Shown here: positions 54,545 through 64,000 of the stretch, piece after piece
How the letters are laid out: each line of letters begins with the position of its first letter
Position numbering within the stretch: position 1 is the stretch's first letter
Assembly: GCF_022605725.1 (NCBI RefSeq)
Contig: NC_065549.1
Coordinates: 17,072,614-17,136,613, forward strand
DNA: 64,000 nt
Source: Anthonomus grandis grandis
Lineage: Eukaryota > Arthropoda > Insecta > Coleoptera > Curculionidae
Reading direction: 5' to 3'
Position numbers and translations under genes: made by a program
The notes under the pieces: model-generated
Database searches by the model: none
Seen by the model: the letters and a program-made list of their open reading frames with translations, nothing else
Told to the model about the DNA's origin: nothing

Positions 54545-56520
54545 AATAATGCGTTTTGGCTAAGCTGTGCAAGTTTACAACTAATGCAAACATTATCCTT
54601 TATCATCAGAAATATCGTAGTCTATACAGAAAGACGATAAAAGCAGCTAAGGTTAAATATTATAGTGACCGCTTGAATATGTCCTCAAATAGGCAGAGAG
54701 AATGTTGGTCAATTATAAATGACTTCAGGCATTCTCACAAGAAAGTTTCAGAACCAGAAGTAAGACCAAATAGTTTAAATGATTATTACTGTAATATTCC
54801 TCATTTATTGCTCAAGGATGTGAATACTAATATTGATCCTTTGCATTATATTCAACAAGTGTCAGTTCAAAATTCTTTTTTCTTTTATCCTGTTAGCCTT
54901 ACTGATGTTAGAGATGCAATTAAAAGCTTAAAAAACCATAAATCAGCTGGAGCTGATGGAATATCATCAAAATTACTACTCCTTTTGCCTGACTCAGCAT
55001 TGAATGCCTTAGCTTCTGCCATAAACAATTCCTTTCATAATGGCATCTTTCCAGCATGTTTGAAGGAGGCAGTGGTTATCCCTCTTTATAAGGGTGGAGA
55101 TGTGAGTGAGCCTTGTAATTTTCGTCCAATTTCTATATTATCTACCCTCTCCAAGATAGTTGAAAAACTTGCAAAAATCAGAATTTTATCTTTTTTGCAA
55201 CATAATTGCATTTTATCTGCAAATCAGTTTGGATTTCAAACGGGAAAAGGAACTCATGATGCTGTTTTCGGCTTTTTGGAGAGTGTCTATGTGTCCTTAA
55301 ATTCTGGAGAGTCCGCGGCGGCAGTGTTTTGCGATTTATCCAAGGCATTTGATTGTGTAGATCATGGAATACTGCTGTCTAAGCTCAATAATTATGGCTT
55401 TAGAGGTGTGGCATTGCAATGGCTGGAATCCTATCTGTCTAATCGTACCCAAAGAGTTACAGTATCTGGATGTTTATCCGATTCCAGATCCCTTAAAACT
55501 GGAGTACCTCAGGGTTCAGTGTTAGGACCACTATTATTTTTGCTCTATGTAAATGATTTGGGTTCATTAAAACTGCAGGGCAAAGTGGTTCAGTTTGCTG
55601 ATGATACCACCATTTTATGGAATCATAGAGATTCTGATAATGTTAGAGCCCAGGTTTTTAAGGATCTTAAGATTTTATCGGAGTGGTGTGCTGCAAACAG
55701 GCTTGTATTTAATGTGGGAAAAACCTTTATTATGGGATTTAAGTGGCGTTCAGTGTACTTTTCTCTTATTGAGTCCCACCTTCGTTATGGCTTGCCTTTT
55801 TGGGGTTTAAGCAACAAGGGATTATTAAACATAATTTTTGTGATTCAAAAAAAGGCAGTTAGATACCTATGTTCCGTTGGGTTAAGAGATTCTTGTAAAC
55901 CTCTCTTTATATCTCAAAAAATCCTAACTCTTTTTTCTCTTTTTATCTTAGAAACAGCTACTCTTATTCATAAATGTCCTAAACCTCCCTCTAACACTGG
56001 GCATATGACTCGCCAGGTTAACGATTTTCCCTTACCAATCCCTACATCCTCCCTCACGAAGAACTCACCTATATACCTCAGCAAAAAAATTTACAACCAT
56101 GTTCCTCTATGTATCAGACAAATTTTAGAAGTTAAGAGATTCAAAAAGGAATTAAAATCACTTTTATTATCCAGGGCATATTATAGCCTTGACGATTTTT
56201 TTAATGATACCTTTTAACCTGTGCTCTGACATCATTTTAGTGTTTTAGTTTTGTTTCCTGTTAAATAATGTAATTTACTTCTAAATTCTGTTTTATTGAC
56301 AGCTTTACTTATTTTTTAATGAAATTTATCAAAAAGATGCTTTTTTTTCTTAAATTTTATGGTAAAGTGTTTTAGAAGTTATGTTTGTTTGAAATTTAAA
56401 GTGAATTTGGAATCTTTTAGTTTTTAGGATGCTTGTACACAAGATTTTGTTGTCTTTACGTAAGATATAGCACATTTTCTTTCTTCTTTCTTTCTTTCAT
56501 ATTTGAATTTGAATTTGACA
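54545..56520 (+). mobile_element. Jockey-like LINE (plus), 5' truncated, TTTGAA-type tail
   Basis: This is the same family as the split copy to its left: both end in SRAYYS followed by an acidic FND word. Coding begins with the linker at about 54546 with no endonuclease. The 3' end is marked by atttgaatttgaatttgaca at about 56501-56520, a short tandem tail. One internal deletion is visible in the reading frame near residue 395. Confidence 0.85.
54556..56217 (+). CDS. LINE reverse transcriptase, 553 codons, in-frame deletion after YADD-type box
   Basis: Open from 54556 to a TAA at 56215-56217. Order: SLKNHKSAGADGISSKLLLL, KEAVVIPLYKGGDVSEP, NFRPISILSTLSKIVEKL, NQFGFQTGKGTHDAVFGFLE, AAVFCDLSKAFDCVDHGILL (motif A), TGVPQGSVLGPLLFLLYVND, KVVQFADDTTILWNHRDSD (motif C). 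After LVFNVGKTFIMGFK the text jumps to WRSVYFSLIESHLRYGLPFW, skipping about 60 residues that carry LGLxIDxxLxFxxH in sister copies. The deletion keeps the frame. The catalytic palm is complete; the connection to the thumb is not. Confidence 0.88.
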   Translation: MAKLCKFTTNANIILYHQKYRSLYRKTIKAAKVKYYSDRLNMSSNRQRECWSIINDFRHSHKKVSEPEVRPNSLNDYYCNIPHLLLKDVNTNIDPLHYIQQVSVQNSFFFYPVSLTDVRDAIKSLKNHKSAGADGISSKLLLLLPDSALNALASAINNSFHNGIFPACLKEAVVIPLYKGGDVSEPCNFRPISILSTLSKIVEKLAKIRILSFLQHNCILSANQFGFQTGKGTHDAVFGFLESVYVSLNSGESAAAVFCDLSKAFDCVDHGILLSKLNNYGFRGVALQWLESYLSNRTQRVTVSGCLSDSRSLKTGVPQGSVLGPLLFLLYVNDLGSLKLQGKVVQFADDTTILWNHRDSDNVRAQVFKDLKILSEWCAANRLVFNVGKTFIMGFKWRSVYFSLIESHLRYGLPFWGLSNKGLLNIIFVIQKKAVRYLCSVGLRDSCKPLFISQKILTLFSLFILETATLIHKCPKPPSNTGHMTRQVNDFPLPIPTSSLTKNSPIYLSKKIYNHVPLCIRQILEVKRFKKELKSLLLSRAYYSLDDFFNDTF

Positions 56521-56636
56521 GTAAGAAAACAACAGGGTACCTATAAATGGGTGTTTGGCAGAGCTGTGTTAACTTTTATGAGTCAAAAACTATACTCTAT
56601 TTCAGAAGTGTGTAGAGCAATAAAACCTCATTAGGT

Positions 56637-58489
56637 ATGCAAAAGTGGTACCTGGTGATCCACCAATATGTTATGCCACTACCTTAGTTGGGTATTAGTT
56701 TCAATGTAAAATTCTTTCTTTTCGTTGATTGCAGGTAGTGCCACCCGGTTTTGGGTCAATTTATGAGTTTTGCCCATTGTTACCCACTGATAAACATTGA
56801 AAACGGTTCGCCAAAGGCGTGCAACTGGGACTTGTTTTTTACCTTATAATTAATGTACTTAAATGCTATTTTATTTTAGAAAGTTACTTTTGTTTAAATG
56901 GAATAATATATTTTTTTCACAAATGTATTGAACATAATATGTAGAGTAAAACAGTTGAAAATGTCACTTTTGGATTTGGCACTTTTTGAACAGTGTATAA
57001 CAATTTTAAATTATAATAGATTGTAGTCTTCTTCGTCATCTGACGAACTGTCATCACCTCTTGACATTATAATTAAAGGATCGACTGTCTGATCGATGAG
57101 GTTGTCAAGATCCCACATTTTGTCCTCTTGCTTAATTACATGCTGGACTGCTTTTCGCCAATTCTCTGGTGTCGCTTCCGTAATGGCTTGATCAAACAGT
57201 AGCTTAACATCTTTCATTTTAAAAGTCGTGTTTTGTCTTGCTACAAATCCTTTTACCTGCGCCCATATCAGTTCTATAGGATTTAGTTCGCAATGATATG
57301 GCGGTAAGCGCAGTACAGTTATATTATATTTTTCGGCTATATCTTCCACGGTGTATTTCATGAAACGAGTTTTGTGTAAGTTTGCTATTGCCAGCAGTTC
57401 TTTTTTTATCAAATTTGCTTCAAACGCAATACCTTTTGCAGTCAGCCAATCGATAATTTCTTGCTTCCTCCAACTTGAAGTTGGCGTCTTCTCTATTCGC
57501 CGTAAATGATAGCTTGCGTTATCCATAACCACCACCGAATTAGCCAGAAGAAATTTTATCATTTCACCAAAATAGTCCTCGAAAACGTCTGAGTTCATGT
57601 CTTCATGGTAATCTCCTGTGCGAGTCGACTCAAAGGTTAGCAGACCTTCTTTTAAAAATCCCTCTTCGCTTCCAATATGTGTGATTATAAGTCTTTTTCC
57701 TTTTCCCGAAGGTACTTTAATACCCGTAGACAGGCCTTCTATGAAAGCTTGGCGAGCACTGGTTATATTTTTGTCTTGCCACATTTTTTGGACTATATAA
57801 CCTTCGTTAATCCACGTCTCATCAAGATAAAAAACTTTCTTTTGCTCCCTGCGGTACTGCTTGATACTTCTCAAGTATTGTCGTCTCCAACAAACAATTT
57901 CGTCGCTCTCCAGTAAAAGTGCTTTGTGGTTATGCTTTTCCCAGGCAAAATCCATATTTTTTAAAGTTTTCCATAAAAGTTTTCTACTTATCAACGGAAT
58001 ACTGTCATCTCGGCCAAGCTCCATTAAAATTTTGTCTAGGGTGGGTATTTCCTTTTTAAAATAAAAAGAGTGAACTTTTCTTCGAATTATACATTTTGCA
58101 TTTTCATCAAGGACTTTTGTAGGTCGTCCTGGCTTTTGCTTGGGAGATTCCACTTGACCTGCTACTTTTCTTTCCCGCAACAATTTGAAAATGGTGGACT
58201 TTCCAATTCCACTCATTCGAGAACATTTTTCAACAATTTCTTGCACAGTAAAACTAGGGTAATCGTGTTTTATGCAATCATGTACATTTAAAATAATAAC
58301 TTTTTCACTCAGCGATAGTGGAGAATTTTTAGTACATCTTTTCGTTGGACTGAATACCTCCATTTTTTAAATATTGGGATAATAATATTGTGATTACACT
58401 ACAGCGTAGCAGTGACTACTAACGTTTAAAATATGATTTAAAAGTATTTATAGTCTGTATATATTACCTGACCCCATTTTTGCATGTTA
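56637..58489 (-). mobile_element. Sailor-like Tc1/mariner-superfamily element, limits tentative
   Basis: Around the intact 450-codon transposase, a loosely matching inverted pair may mark the ends: atgcaaaagtggtacctggt at 56637 and, on minus from about 58489, atgcaaaaatggggtcaggt, each followed by GAT or AAT. TA lies next to the left one. A truncated relative of the left end is found at 36925-37080. The match is short and imperfect, so the limits are an inference. The element lies inside SAP30BP intron 1 on the same strand as that gene. Confidence 0.5.
57011..58363 (-). CDS. Intact DDE transposase with DD82E spacing (Sailor-like)
   Basis: Uninterrupted 450 codons. Residues 1-110 form a helix-turn-helix region (SLSEKVIILNVHDCIKHDYP, GIGKSTIFKLLRERKVAG, then KQKPGRPTKVLDE, which resembles the GRP/GRKR hinge of Tc1). 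The catalytic residues are D181 in KVFYLDETWINEGY, D281 in NSVVVMDNASYHLRR and E364 in PPYHCELNPIELIWAQVKGF. I count 82 residues between D281 and E364. That is far more than the 34 of Tc1, because of an extra segment (IIDWLTAKGIAFEANLIKKE and so on). This matches the spacing I recall for the Sailor (DD82E) group of the IS630/Tc1/mariner superfamily. The end is acidic (SSSDDEEDYNLL). No stop or shift, so recent activity is plausible. Confidence 0.88.
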   Translation of the reverse strand: MEVFSPTKRCTKNSPLSLSEKVIILNVHDCIKHDYPSFTVQEIVEKCSRMSGIGKSTIFKLLRERKVAGQVESPKQKPGRPTKVLDENAKCIIRRKVHSFYFKKEIPTLDKILMELGRDDSIPLISRKLLWKTLKNMDFAWEKHNHKALLLESDEIVCWRRQYLRSIKQYRREQKKVFYLDETWINEGYIVQKMWQDKNITSARQAFIEGLSTGIKVPSGKGKRLIITHIGSEEGFLKEGLLTFESTRTGDYHEDMNSDVFEDYFGEMIKFLLANSVVVMDNASYHLRRIEKTPTSSWRKQEIIDWLTAKGIAFEANLIKKELLAIANLHKTRFMKYTVEDIAEKYNITVLRLPPYHCELNPIELIWAQVKGFVARQNTTFKMKDVKLLFDQAITEATPENWRKAVQHVIKQEDKMWDLDNLIDQTVDPLIIMSRGDDSSSDDEEDYNLL

Positions 58490-58778
58490 CAAAGCGTTAA
58501 AAGATAGGTACCTATACAAAAGGATTAAAAGTATTTATTTAGTATTTAATCTCTTTCAAAATAAAGGCATTTAATCCGTGAAAATTAAATTCATAAATAT
58601 TATAAGTACCTGCGCCTATGAACTACCACGAAATGTAGCCAAACAGAACGGAATTCCCCAGTTTATTGCTCTATACACTTCTGAAATAGAGTATAGCCAC
58701 AGAGAACTGATTTTTATATTAAATATAGGTCATGTCCAGATAATTCTACAAATTTTAATATAAGTAATATAAACTTAC
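58490..58778. other. SAP30BP intron 1, 5' end
   Basis: Starts with the donor of exon 1 at 58778. AT-rich, nothing recognised. Confidence 0.5.
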
Positions 58779-59105
58779 GTCCATTGGTACTTCTTGACTC
58801 TTATCAGATTCATTAACATAAATTATTTGCTGGGGAATATCATCTTCCACCTCATTCTCATCCTCAGAGGCGATAGTGTCATCATGGTAGGATACCAATT
58901 TGGTGAGCCTTGAGGCAACTGTAACGCTACTAGTAGGACTCGTTGGCCTCGACGAATTCACGCTTCTGTTATCAGAATTATTGGACGGGGGTGACTTGGA
59001 GCTGCTTTTTTCGGGACTTTCTTCATTTGGATGCTTTTCATCAGCATCTTCGCCCTCGGAGTCTGTATAAGTCGCCGTCAACGAGGCAAGAGCTGAGGTA
59101 GACAT
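58779..59105 (-). CDS. SAP30BP: SAP30BP, first coding exon (start codon)
   Basis: ATG at 59105 (context AACAATGTC), 109 codons, ending at a strong donor (GAC|GTAAGT at 58778) in phase 0 with exon 2. The start STSALASLTATYTDSEGED and the Ser/acidic stretches (ESPEKSSSKSPP; HDDTIASEDENEVEDD) match the family's disordered N-terminus (xLSSLxxYxxDSE). Joined to exons 2 and 3 (327+199+314 bases) it gives 279 residues with no frame problem, somewhat shorter than the human protein (about 308). The first intron is packed with TEs, yet the gene is intact, so it is very likely expressed. Confidence 0.92.
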
Positions 59106-60027
59106 TGTTATTGAAAACGTGAGTTTGTTATTTAAAATACAATAAACATTAAGGTCACTGGAATCAAAACATCAACATTGAACTTTCTAACACAGAACAC
59201 AAAAATGTATAGCTTTCTATCAACTGACAGAAAAAAGTGAAACTGTCAACTTCGATGTCATTAATTATGTCATGCGTCAAAATGAGGGAAAGCCTGCAAA
59301 CAGCAAATATTAAATTTGAAATTCGGTTCAAGAAAATTAGACGTAAGGAGACTGATCTGTATGCTAAACGTGTGTACCCAGAAATTAACGAAAACTAGTT
59401 TCAGAAAGTTGCCACCTCAGCGCTGCTGGTCAGAAGTATACCTGACTCTGATTGGCTGGATCCACCTGTTGATAATGTTATTGTTTTTGAAACTGTAATA
59501 TTAACTGTTTCTTGTTATTAGGTATATTAACAATTATTGAGATAATTGTTAATCATAATAACGTATGATACGTGTACGAGTGTTTGCGGTTTCCAGCTGC
59601 CTAATGCTAAATAGGCAGCTGGAAATAATAATTGTAAATATCAATTTTGGCAATGTGTTGTTTACTCCAAAACTATAACTCTGATCTTTTATTACATAAA
59701 AAAAGTAAAGTTATGCCGGAAAAAGGAATGCACAAAATATGTTTCTTTTGTAAATTTTTGGATGGAATACCAAGAAAATTGAGTTAAGTATTATTTTCTG
59801 AAAATGGAAAATTAATATTCTTATTCCTGAAGGTTGTCAAGAAGTATAACCGAAGCTCCAGAGAACTGCATAGCAGACACAGAACATCATCATTTCCCCA
59901 TAGCTTTAAGTAATTCTTTGATACATGACAAAATTAATAGAAAACAAAATATTTTATTGTCTAGGACTAGGACTAGATTTATTTTAGGATTTGATTAGCG
60001 TTTTATCATTCAATAAAACAAAATTCA
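59106..60027. other. Upstream of SAP30BP: 5' leader/promoter region by position
   Basis: No clear TATA box or start site can be assigned. By position the 5' leader and promoter of SAP30BP should lie in the first few hundred bases. A hairpin, TTTCCAGCTGCCTA with its reverse complement 8 bases on, sits at about 59590-59625. Nothing else is recognised. Confidence 0.4.
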
Positions 60028-60378
60028 TCAATCAATCATTCTTCGAAAGGACGTCAATATCAAGACACTCTGGAAGGTACTAAACCTTTTTTTACAGAAA
60101 GTCCAAGACCTCCATCTTTTCTTTTCTTTTCTTAAAAACTTATACTCGGGTATGTTAAATAAGCTACTATCCAAATCCGTATTTAACCAGGATTTCGAGA
60201 TACAAAATATATCGTAAGGGTGCTGAAACAGGTAGTAGGTAAATTCCTTAAAAGTCGAGCTCAGTGACCGAACGTTAAGATGTCCAAGTAGAAAATTGTT
60301 CTGACAAAAACACAGGTTCTGACCTGTAGAGCCTCTCAGGACACCGACCTTAGCGTCTTGTATAGAACTTGTATTCAT
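60028..60378 (-). pseudogene. LINE AP-endonuclease start fragment
   Basis: Minus: after a leader, FLLGHLNVRSLSSTFKEFTY and YDIFCISKSWLNTDLDSSLF (the LNVRSL and the SE/SxTWL motifs, with the catalytic Glu changed to Lys) and IPEYKFLR. The text degrades at RWRSWTFCKKRFSTF and stops at 60028. It is a 3'-lost fragment of a Jockey/CR1-type ORF2, and the Glu-to-Lys change alone would kill the nuclease. Confidence 0.7.
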
Positions 60379-60514
60379 TTAGCCATTATCATACGCAAAG
60401 TTCAACGGCAACTAAAGAACTAGAAGGAACCAATTTATAGCAAGCGAGGATGTATTTTGGCATATTTTAAAGTTCATCTGGAAAACTCAACTAGAGATTT
60501 AGTGTGAGCTTAGT

Positions 60515-61190
60515 AACAATATGGCGGGTCTTAAAGAAACACAATTCTTATTGCCTGGCGATAACGAGAGAGGACTTGCTTTTTGCCTCTGGTTACATAA
60601 TGCATATGAAGCAAATGATAATATTTTAAACTATATAACTTGGAGCGGCGAAGCTAATTTTTCAAACAAAGGTATGTTTTACTATAAAAATATACACAAC
60701 TGGTCCCAAGAAAATCTTTTCCTTGCTGATCCCAGAAACCATTAAAATCAATTTTGTATAAACGTTTGCTGCGGCATAACAGGAAGCCAAATAATAGGAG
60801 TACATTTTATGATGGCCCTCTGACCGGAAGGAGATATGTTGCCCTCATAATATCTGAAGCGCTGGAAGATTATTTAAATAATGTTAACTTAAAGAGAGGG
60901 CAACAAATCTCAGCATCAGCATCAGCCAACAGGATGGAGCAGCTCCCTATCAACTAAATGATGTAAGAATATTACTTATTATTACCTAGGTCACCAGACT
61001 CAACCCCTCTCGACTTTTATTTTTGTTATATTGTTATGTGATTTGAAATAAAGAGAAGTGTGTAGAAAAAAACAGAACCGTTTATGAACTTCAAACACAT
61101 GTAAGGCAAATAATTGGATCAATAGATGGAAGATCAATCTTAAAAGCTACAAGACGTATGCTTAAGTGTGTTCAGAAATAAACTGAATAA
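60515..61190 (+). pseudogene. Mariner-family transposase fragment (plus)
   Basis: Plus-strand pieces in mariner order: AGEANFSNKGMFYYKNIHNW-like text (the first Asp of DEAxF appears lost), WSQENLFLADPRNH, FYDGPLTGRRYV, ALEDYLNNVNL and, near 60915-61010, the QQDGAxPxxLNDVR and SPxxLxLDFxLxG regions in shifting frames. The tail VYELQTHVRQIIGSIDGRSI (61080-61140) and RRMLKCVQK follow. The helix-turn-helix is absent. Dead. Confidence 0.68.
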
Positions 61191-61376
61191 GATGGCGATA
61201 TTTCTGCTAATTTATCGTAAATTAAAGAGGTTTACTTGATGTTATTTTAATATTTCGAGCCAACTTGCTTAAATTTGGTTATATTATTAATATCGCTATA
61301 AATTTGTTATTTTTAGGTTTAGGCTATTAGTTTATTTTAGTCAAGTGCAGTCATAATTAAGAGTTGATTTTTTACC

Positions 61377-63115
61377 ATGCCATTAAGAGATTTAACACCC
61401 GAGGAAGCCAACAGAGCAGTTGGAATGATTGAAGCGAGGCTACGGAAAAGCTCATGTTGCTCTTTGTGAGTTCAGAACATCACAAAGTGTTATAAGCGGA
61501 CTGTGGAATCGTTTTAGAGAAACAGGACAAGTCTCGAGGAGGCGTCGAGAAGGTTGTAGAAGGTGCAGTATTCTGCAACAAGTTCGTTACATAACCCTCA
61601 GTATAAGAAGAAACACAATTGTTTCTTCAACACAATTACGACGTTAGCTTAAACTGTTAAATATAACATAGGGGGCACAATTTCTGTAAGAATAGTGAGA
61701 AATCGTCTGCACAAGAGTGGCGTTTAAGAGTCTGGAGAGGTTAGCAAACACCTCGACATCGCAGCTTTGTCTAAGAAGTGCATCCCTTTAGAGGCGGTAC
61801 TGTTATGGCTTGGGGAGGAATCGCTCTGAAACTTCGAACACCTCTCTATACCGTGCGGCTCTTAATGACCCCTCTTCCCCTCGAGGCTTACCTCTTGGTG
61901 GCCACTCGGTAAGCCCTCGACGACCAATCCACCGATTAAGCTAAGTATTAGTCAAATATTCTCTAACATTTCTGCTAAAGTAAGGCGGTGCCCCATCTTG
62001 TTGAAAAAATGTTTTCAACTCAAATTCATGAGGATTGTTTTCAATAATCTCAAGGATCAGTGGTTCAACTGCTTTTTCCAACATGTTTAAGAAAAGGTCC
62101 CCTGTCAAATTTTGATCTAAAAAGAGAGGTCCAACAATGTGATTTTCTAATATGGCAGCCCACATATTTATTTTTTTTCTGGGTATTGTGTGTGTGTTGG
62201 GGATTTACGTTGCTTCAATAACGGACATTTTGTCTATAAACACTACCATTCAAAAAAAAGTACATTCATCACTAAAACAAATGTTCTTCACATAAGCAGG
62301 CTGGCGTCCTATTCTCTCGGTTATTAATTCGCAGAATTCCATACGACGATCAGGATCATCTTTTGCCAATTGATGCACCATTTGAATTTTATACGGATGA
62401 AATTTACGTTTTTTAAGTACCCGTTTCACAGTAGCAGAAAATACATTACACGTGTCAACACTGTGGAAGTAGACTGTTGTGGATCTCTTACCATAGCTGT
62501 TACATCTGAACATGTGTAGTAGAGAAAATAAAAATGCGAAAAATAAGATTTCGAAAGGCTGCCATTTTGCTATAGGTAGAAGTAATGACTTAATATTTTA
62601 GGACCATAAAGCATTCAGTGGGAGCTTTCAAACGATGTATCACATGACCCTCTTTCTATTTATTATTTTATTTTTCAAAATGGCGTCCCACCGCCAAGAA
62701 GAGAGAAGAGAGGGGCAATTAAGAGCCGCACTGTATATGCCAAAACAATATGACAGGAATGCTTTATGCTTCTGACATCATAAGGGATATCGTCGAACCG
62801 ATAAGGCAAGCAGTCGGAAAAAATTTTGTTTTTTTTTATGATAATGCATCCCCGCATCGCACTCTAGAAGTATGGGCATTTCGCATCTTAGTCTACCACC
62901 ACTTTCTCCAGACCTAAACCCAATTGAGCATGCCTGGGATATGCTCCAAAGAGCTCTTGATAACCATCAACCCCCGCCTAAAAACAGACAGTAAGAATAT
63001 GACCCCAATTATAGGAAAAAATTGGCTTAGCTTGAAAAATACAGCTTGAGAAGTTGGTTCTTAGCATGCCAAGATGCATTAATGAAGTTCTGGAGGTTCA
63101 CGGAAGTCACACACA
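61377..63115 (+). pseudogene. Tc1-like transposase split by a mariner fragment
   Basis: The left part, 61377-61870, starts MPLRDLTPEEANRAVGMIEA (first helix-turn-helix), then in another frame YGKAHVALCEFRTSQSVISG and LWNRFRETGQVSRRRREGCR, then VRNRLHKSG and GTVMAWGGIALKLRTP. The right part, about 62745-63110, is ILRDIVEPIRQAVGKNFVFF and YDNASPHRTLEVW (second Asp), and then SLPPLSPDLNPIEHAWDMLQ (Glu). Between them lies a minus-strand mariner piece. Together they cover most of a DD34E protein with many shifts; the first catalytic Asp (DES) is lost. Confidence 0.8.
61880..62520 (-). pseudogene. Mariner-family (DD41D type) fragment nested in the Tc1 copy
   Basis: On minus: KRVLKKRKFHPYKIQMVHQL and AKDDPDRRMEFCELITERI, NICFSDECTFF (first Asp), WAAILENHIVGPLFLDQNLT, KTFFQQDGAPPYFSRNVREY (second Asp), then NRWIGRRGLTEWPPR near 61930-61885. 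There it stops before the third Asp (PLDFF) and joins Tc1 text. The first helix-turn-helix is missing, so both ends are truncated. It is the same broad group as the element at 14982-16828 but not the same copy family at the nucleotide level. Confidence 0.78.
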
Positions 63116-64000
63116 TTTTTTTTTTACATGATTCAGCATTTTTTATTTTGAATAATATAATAAATTTCTGGAATATACGTTTTGCCATTTTTAATTAAAT
63201 TTGTTATTTAATTTAGCAACACTGTGACCTTTGTACCCATAAAAGTTTTAAGATTTTTTAACAGTTTATAATAAAAAAAAATTACTATATAACCTAATTT
63301 TTTCCGGCAGTGTATTTAAAACCGCCATATTACTTACCTTTAACCTAAAAACTTTGTAGCAATCGGCTAACCGTTTGGCAATTTCTCAAATTTTGCGAAC
63401 AAGGAATTTAGAGGAGGAATTATCCTAGATATGTTAGCAAACCTAGGATAATTTCCTTGTTTGCGGGAAATATTTTTCATGAAAATTAGAAATTTCAAAA
63501 AGGAAATAGCAGATGCTAACATAGAGTGTAGGTCAGTCAGTCTACCACTGTTGTCAGCCTCAGTCAATGTTCCAAAATAATTGTTCACATGAACAGCAAA
63601 ACTGTGCGTTAAATATATTTATTCTGTTAGGGCTAACGAAGAGAACAAAAGTCCAATAATTGTAATGTAACCAATTTGAAGCATCGTGGGTAATAACTTA
63701 TTGAAATAAAAGAAATGTAGTACATCATTTTTGTTTTATTCTGGATAAATTATAACATATTTGAATTCAATTTATATACAATTTGTCTTGTTATAACTAA
63801 AAAAACGATACATTAAGCCTACAAAAAATAAAACCACTTTAATTTTACTCCTCGATATATTTTTTTTAATTTAAATTCAAAACGCCCGATTTATTTATGA
63901 GTGATAAACAAACTAAGATAAATAAGAAAATCTGGTTCTCGCTTGTTTATATAAAGTACTATTTACAAACATAATAAAAAAATATTGTTATATACAGGAA
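63116..64000. other. AT-rich end of window; one inverted repeat
   Basis: Nothing coding is recognised. At about 63396-63465 gcgaacaaggaa and aattatcctag are followed, after a spacer, by ctaggataatt and ttccttgtttgcg: nested inverted arms of about 35 bases with small interruptions. Confidence 0.45.

Overview
This window is strongly AT-rich eukaryotic DNA with spliced genes, short GC-richer exons, and a dense load of arthropod-type transposons: Tc1/mariner, pogo, PIF/Harbinger, hAT, a P-like THAP element, Jockey-like and RTE-like LINEs, and an RNase H-bearing LINE. It looks like an insect nuclear chromosome. A beetle or similar TE-rich insect is a guess; the species cannot be fixed from the sequence. 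No tRNA, rRNA or CRISPR array was seen.

Two host genes can be supported, both on the minus strand. (1) Three exons (11220-11051, 10851-10757, 2542-2353) join in phase to encode the C-terminal ~151 residues of an unrecognised protein. It has a PPxY motif, a cysteine cluster and a C-terminal CNIL box. Its 8.2 kb last intron holds a PIF/Harbinger element, a Jockey-like LINE fragment and an RTE-like fragment. (2) A complete SAP30BP (HCNGP-family) gene has exon 1 at 59105-58779, exon 2 at 47362-47164 and exon 3 at 47105-46792. It predicts 279 residues, and its 11.4 kb first intron is filled with TEs.

Layout: 1-11.3 kb, the first gene and its intronic TEs. 11.6-13.7 kb, a pogo-like element that has lost its catalytic core but keeps its DNA-binding region and a PHD-like finger. 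14.3-16.8 kb, a DD41D mariner element with perfect TA duplications inside a Jockey-like LINE fragment. 17.9-26.5 kb, decayed LINEs, Tc1 and mariner pieces, a MITE, and a 300 bp insertion with a hammerhead-like motif. 26.5-29.1 kb, mostly empty AT-rich DNA. 29.1-31.9 kb, a nearly complete Jockey-like LINE. 31.9-34.7 kb, AT-rich DNA with two sets of diverged tandem repeats. 34.9-36.5 kb, a pseudogene of an insect multicopy family with a CDSxGQNKN motif. 38.5-45.0 kb, a Tc1-like shell with ~300 bp inverted ends holding a deleted P-like THAP element and a pogo-like element. 45.0-46.4 kb, a compact Tc1 DD34E element. 46.8-59.1 kb, SAP30BP, whose intron holds a hAT element with an exact 8 bp duplication, three Jockey-like LINEs (one nested in another) and an intact Sailor-like DD82E transposase. 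59.1-64 kb, upstream DNA with mariner, Tc1 and LINE fragments, one mariner piece sitting inside a Tc1 pseudogene.

Apart from the two host genes, almost everything recognisable is mobile DNA, repeatedly inserted into older mobile DNA. The most notable items are the intact DD82E transposase, the core-less pogo and P-like copies that keep DNA-binding parts, the CDSxGQNKN family member, and the uncharacterised CaaX-ending gene.
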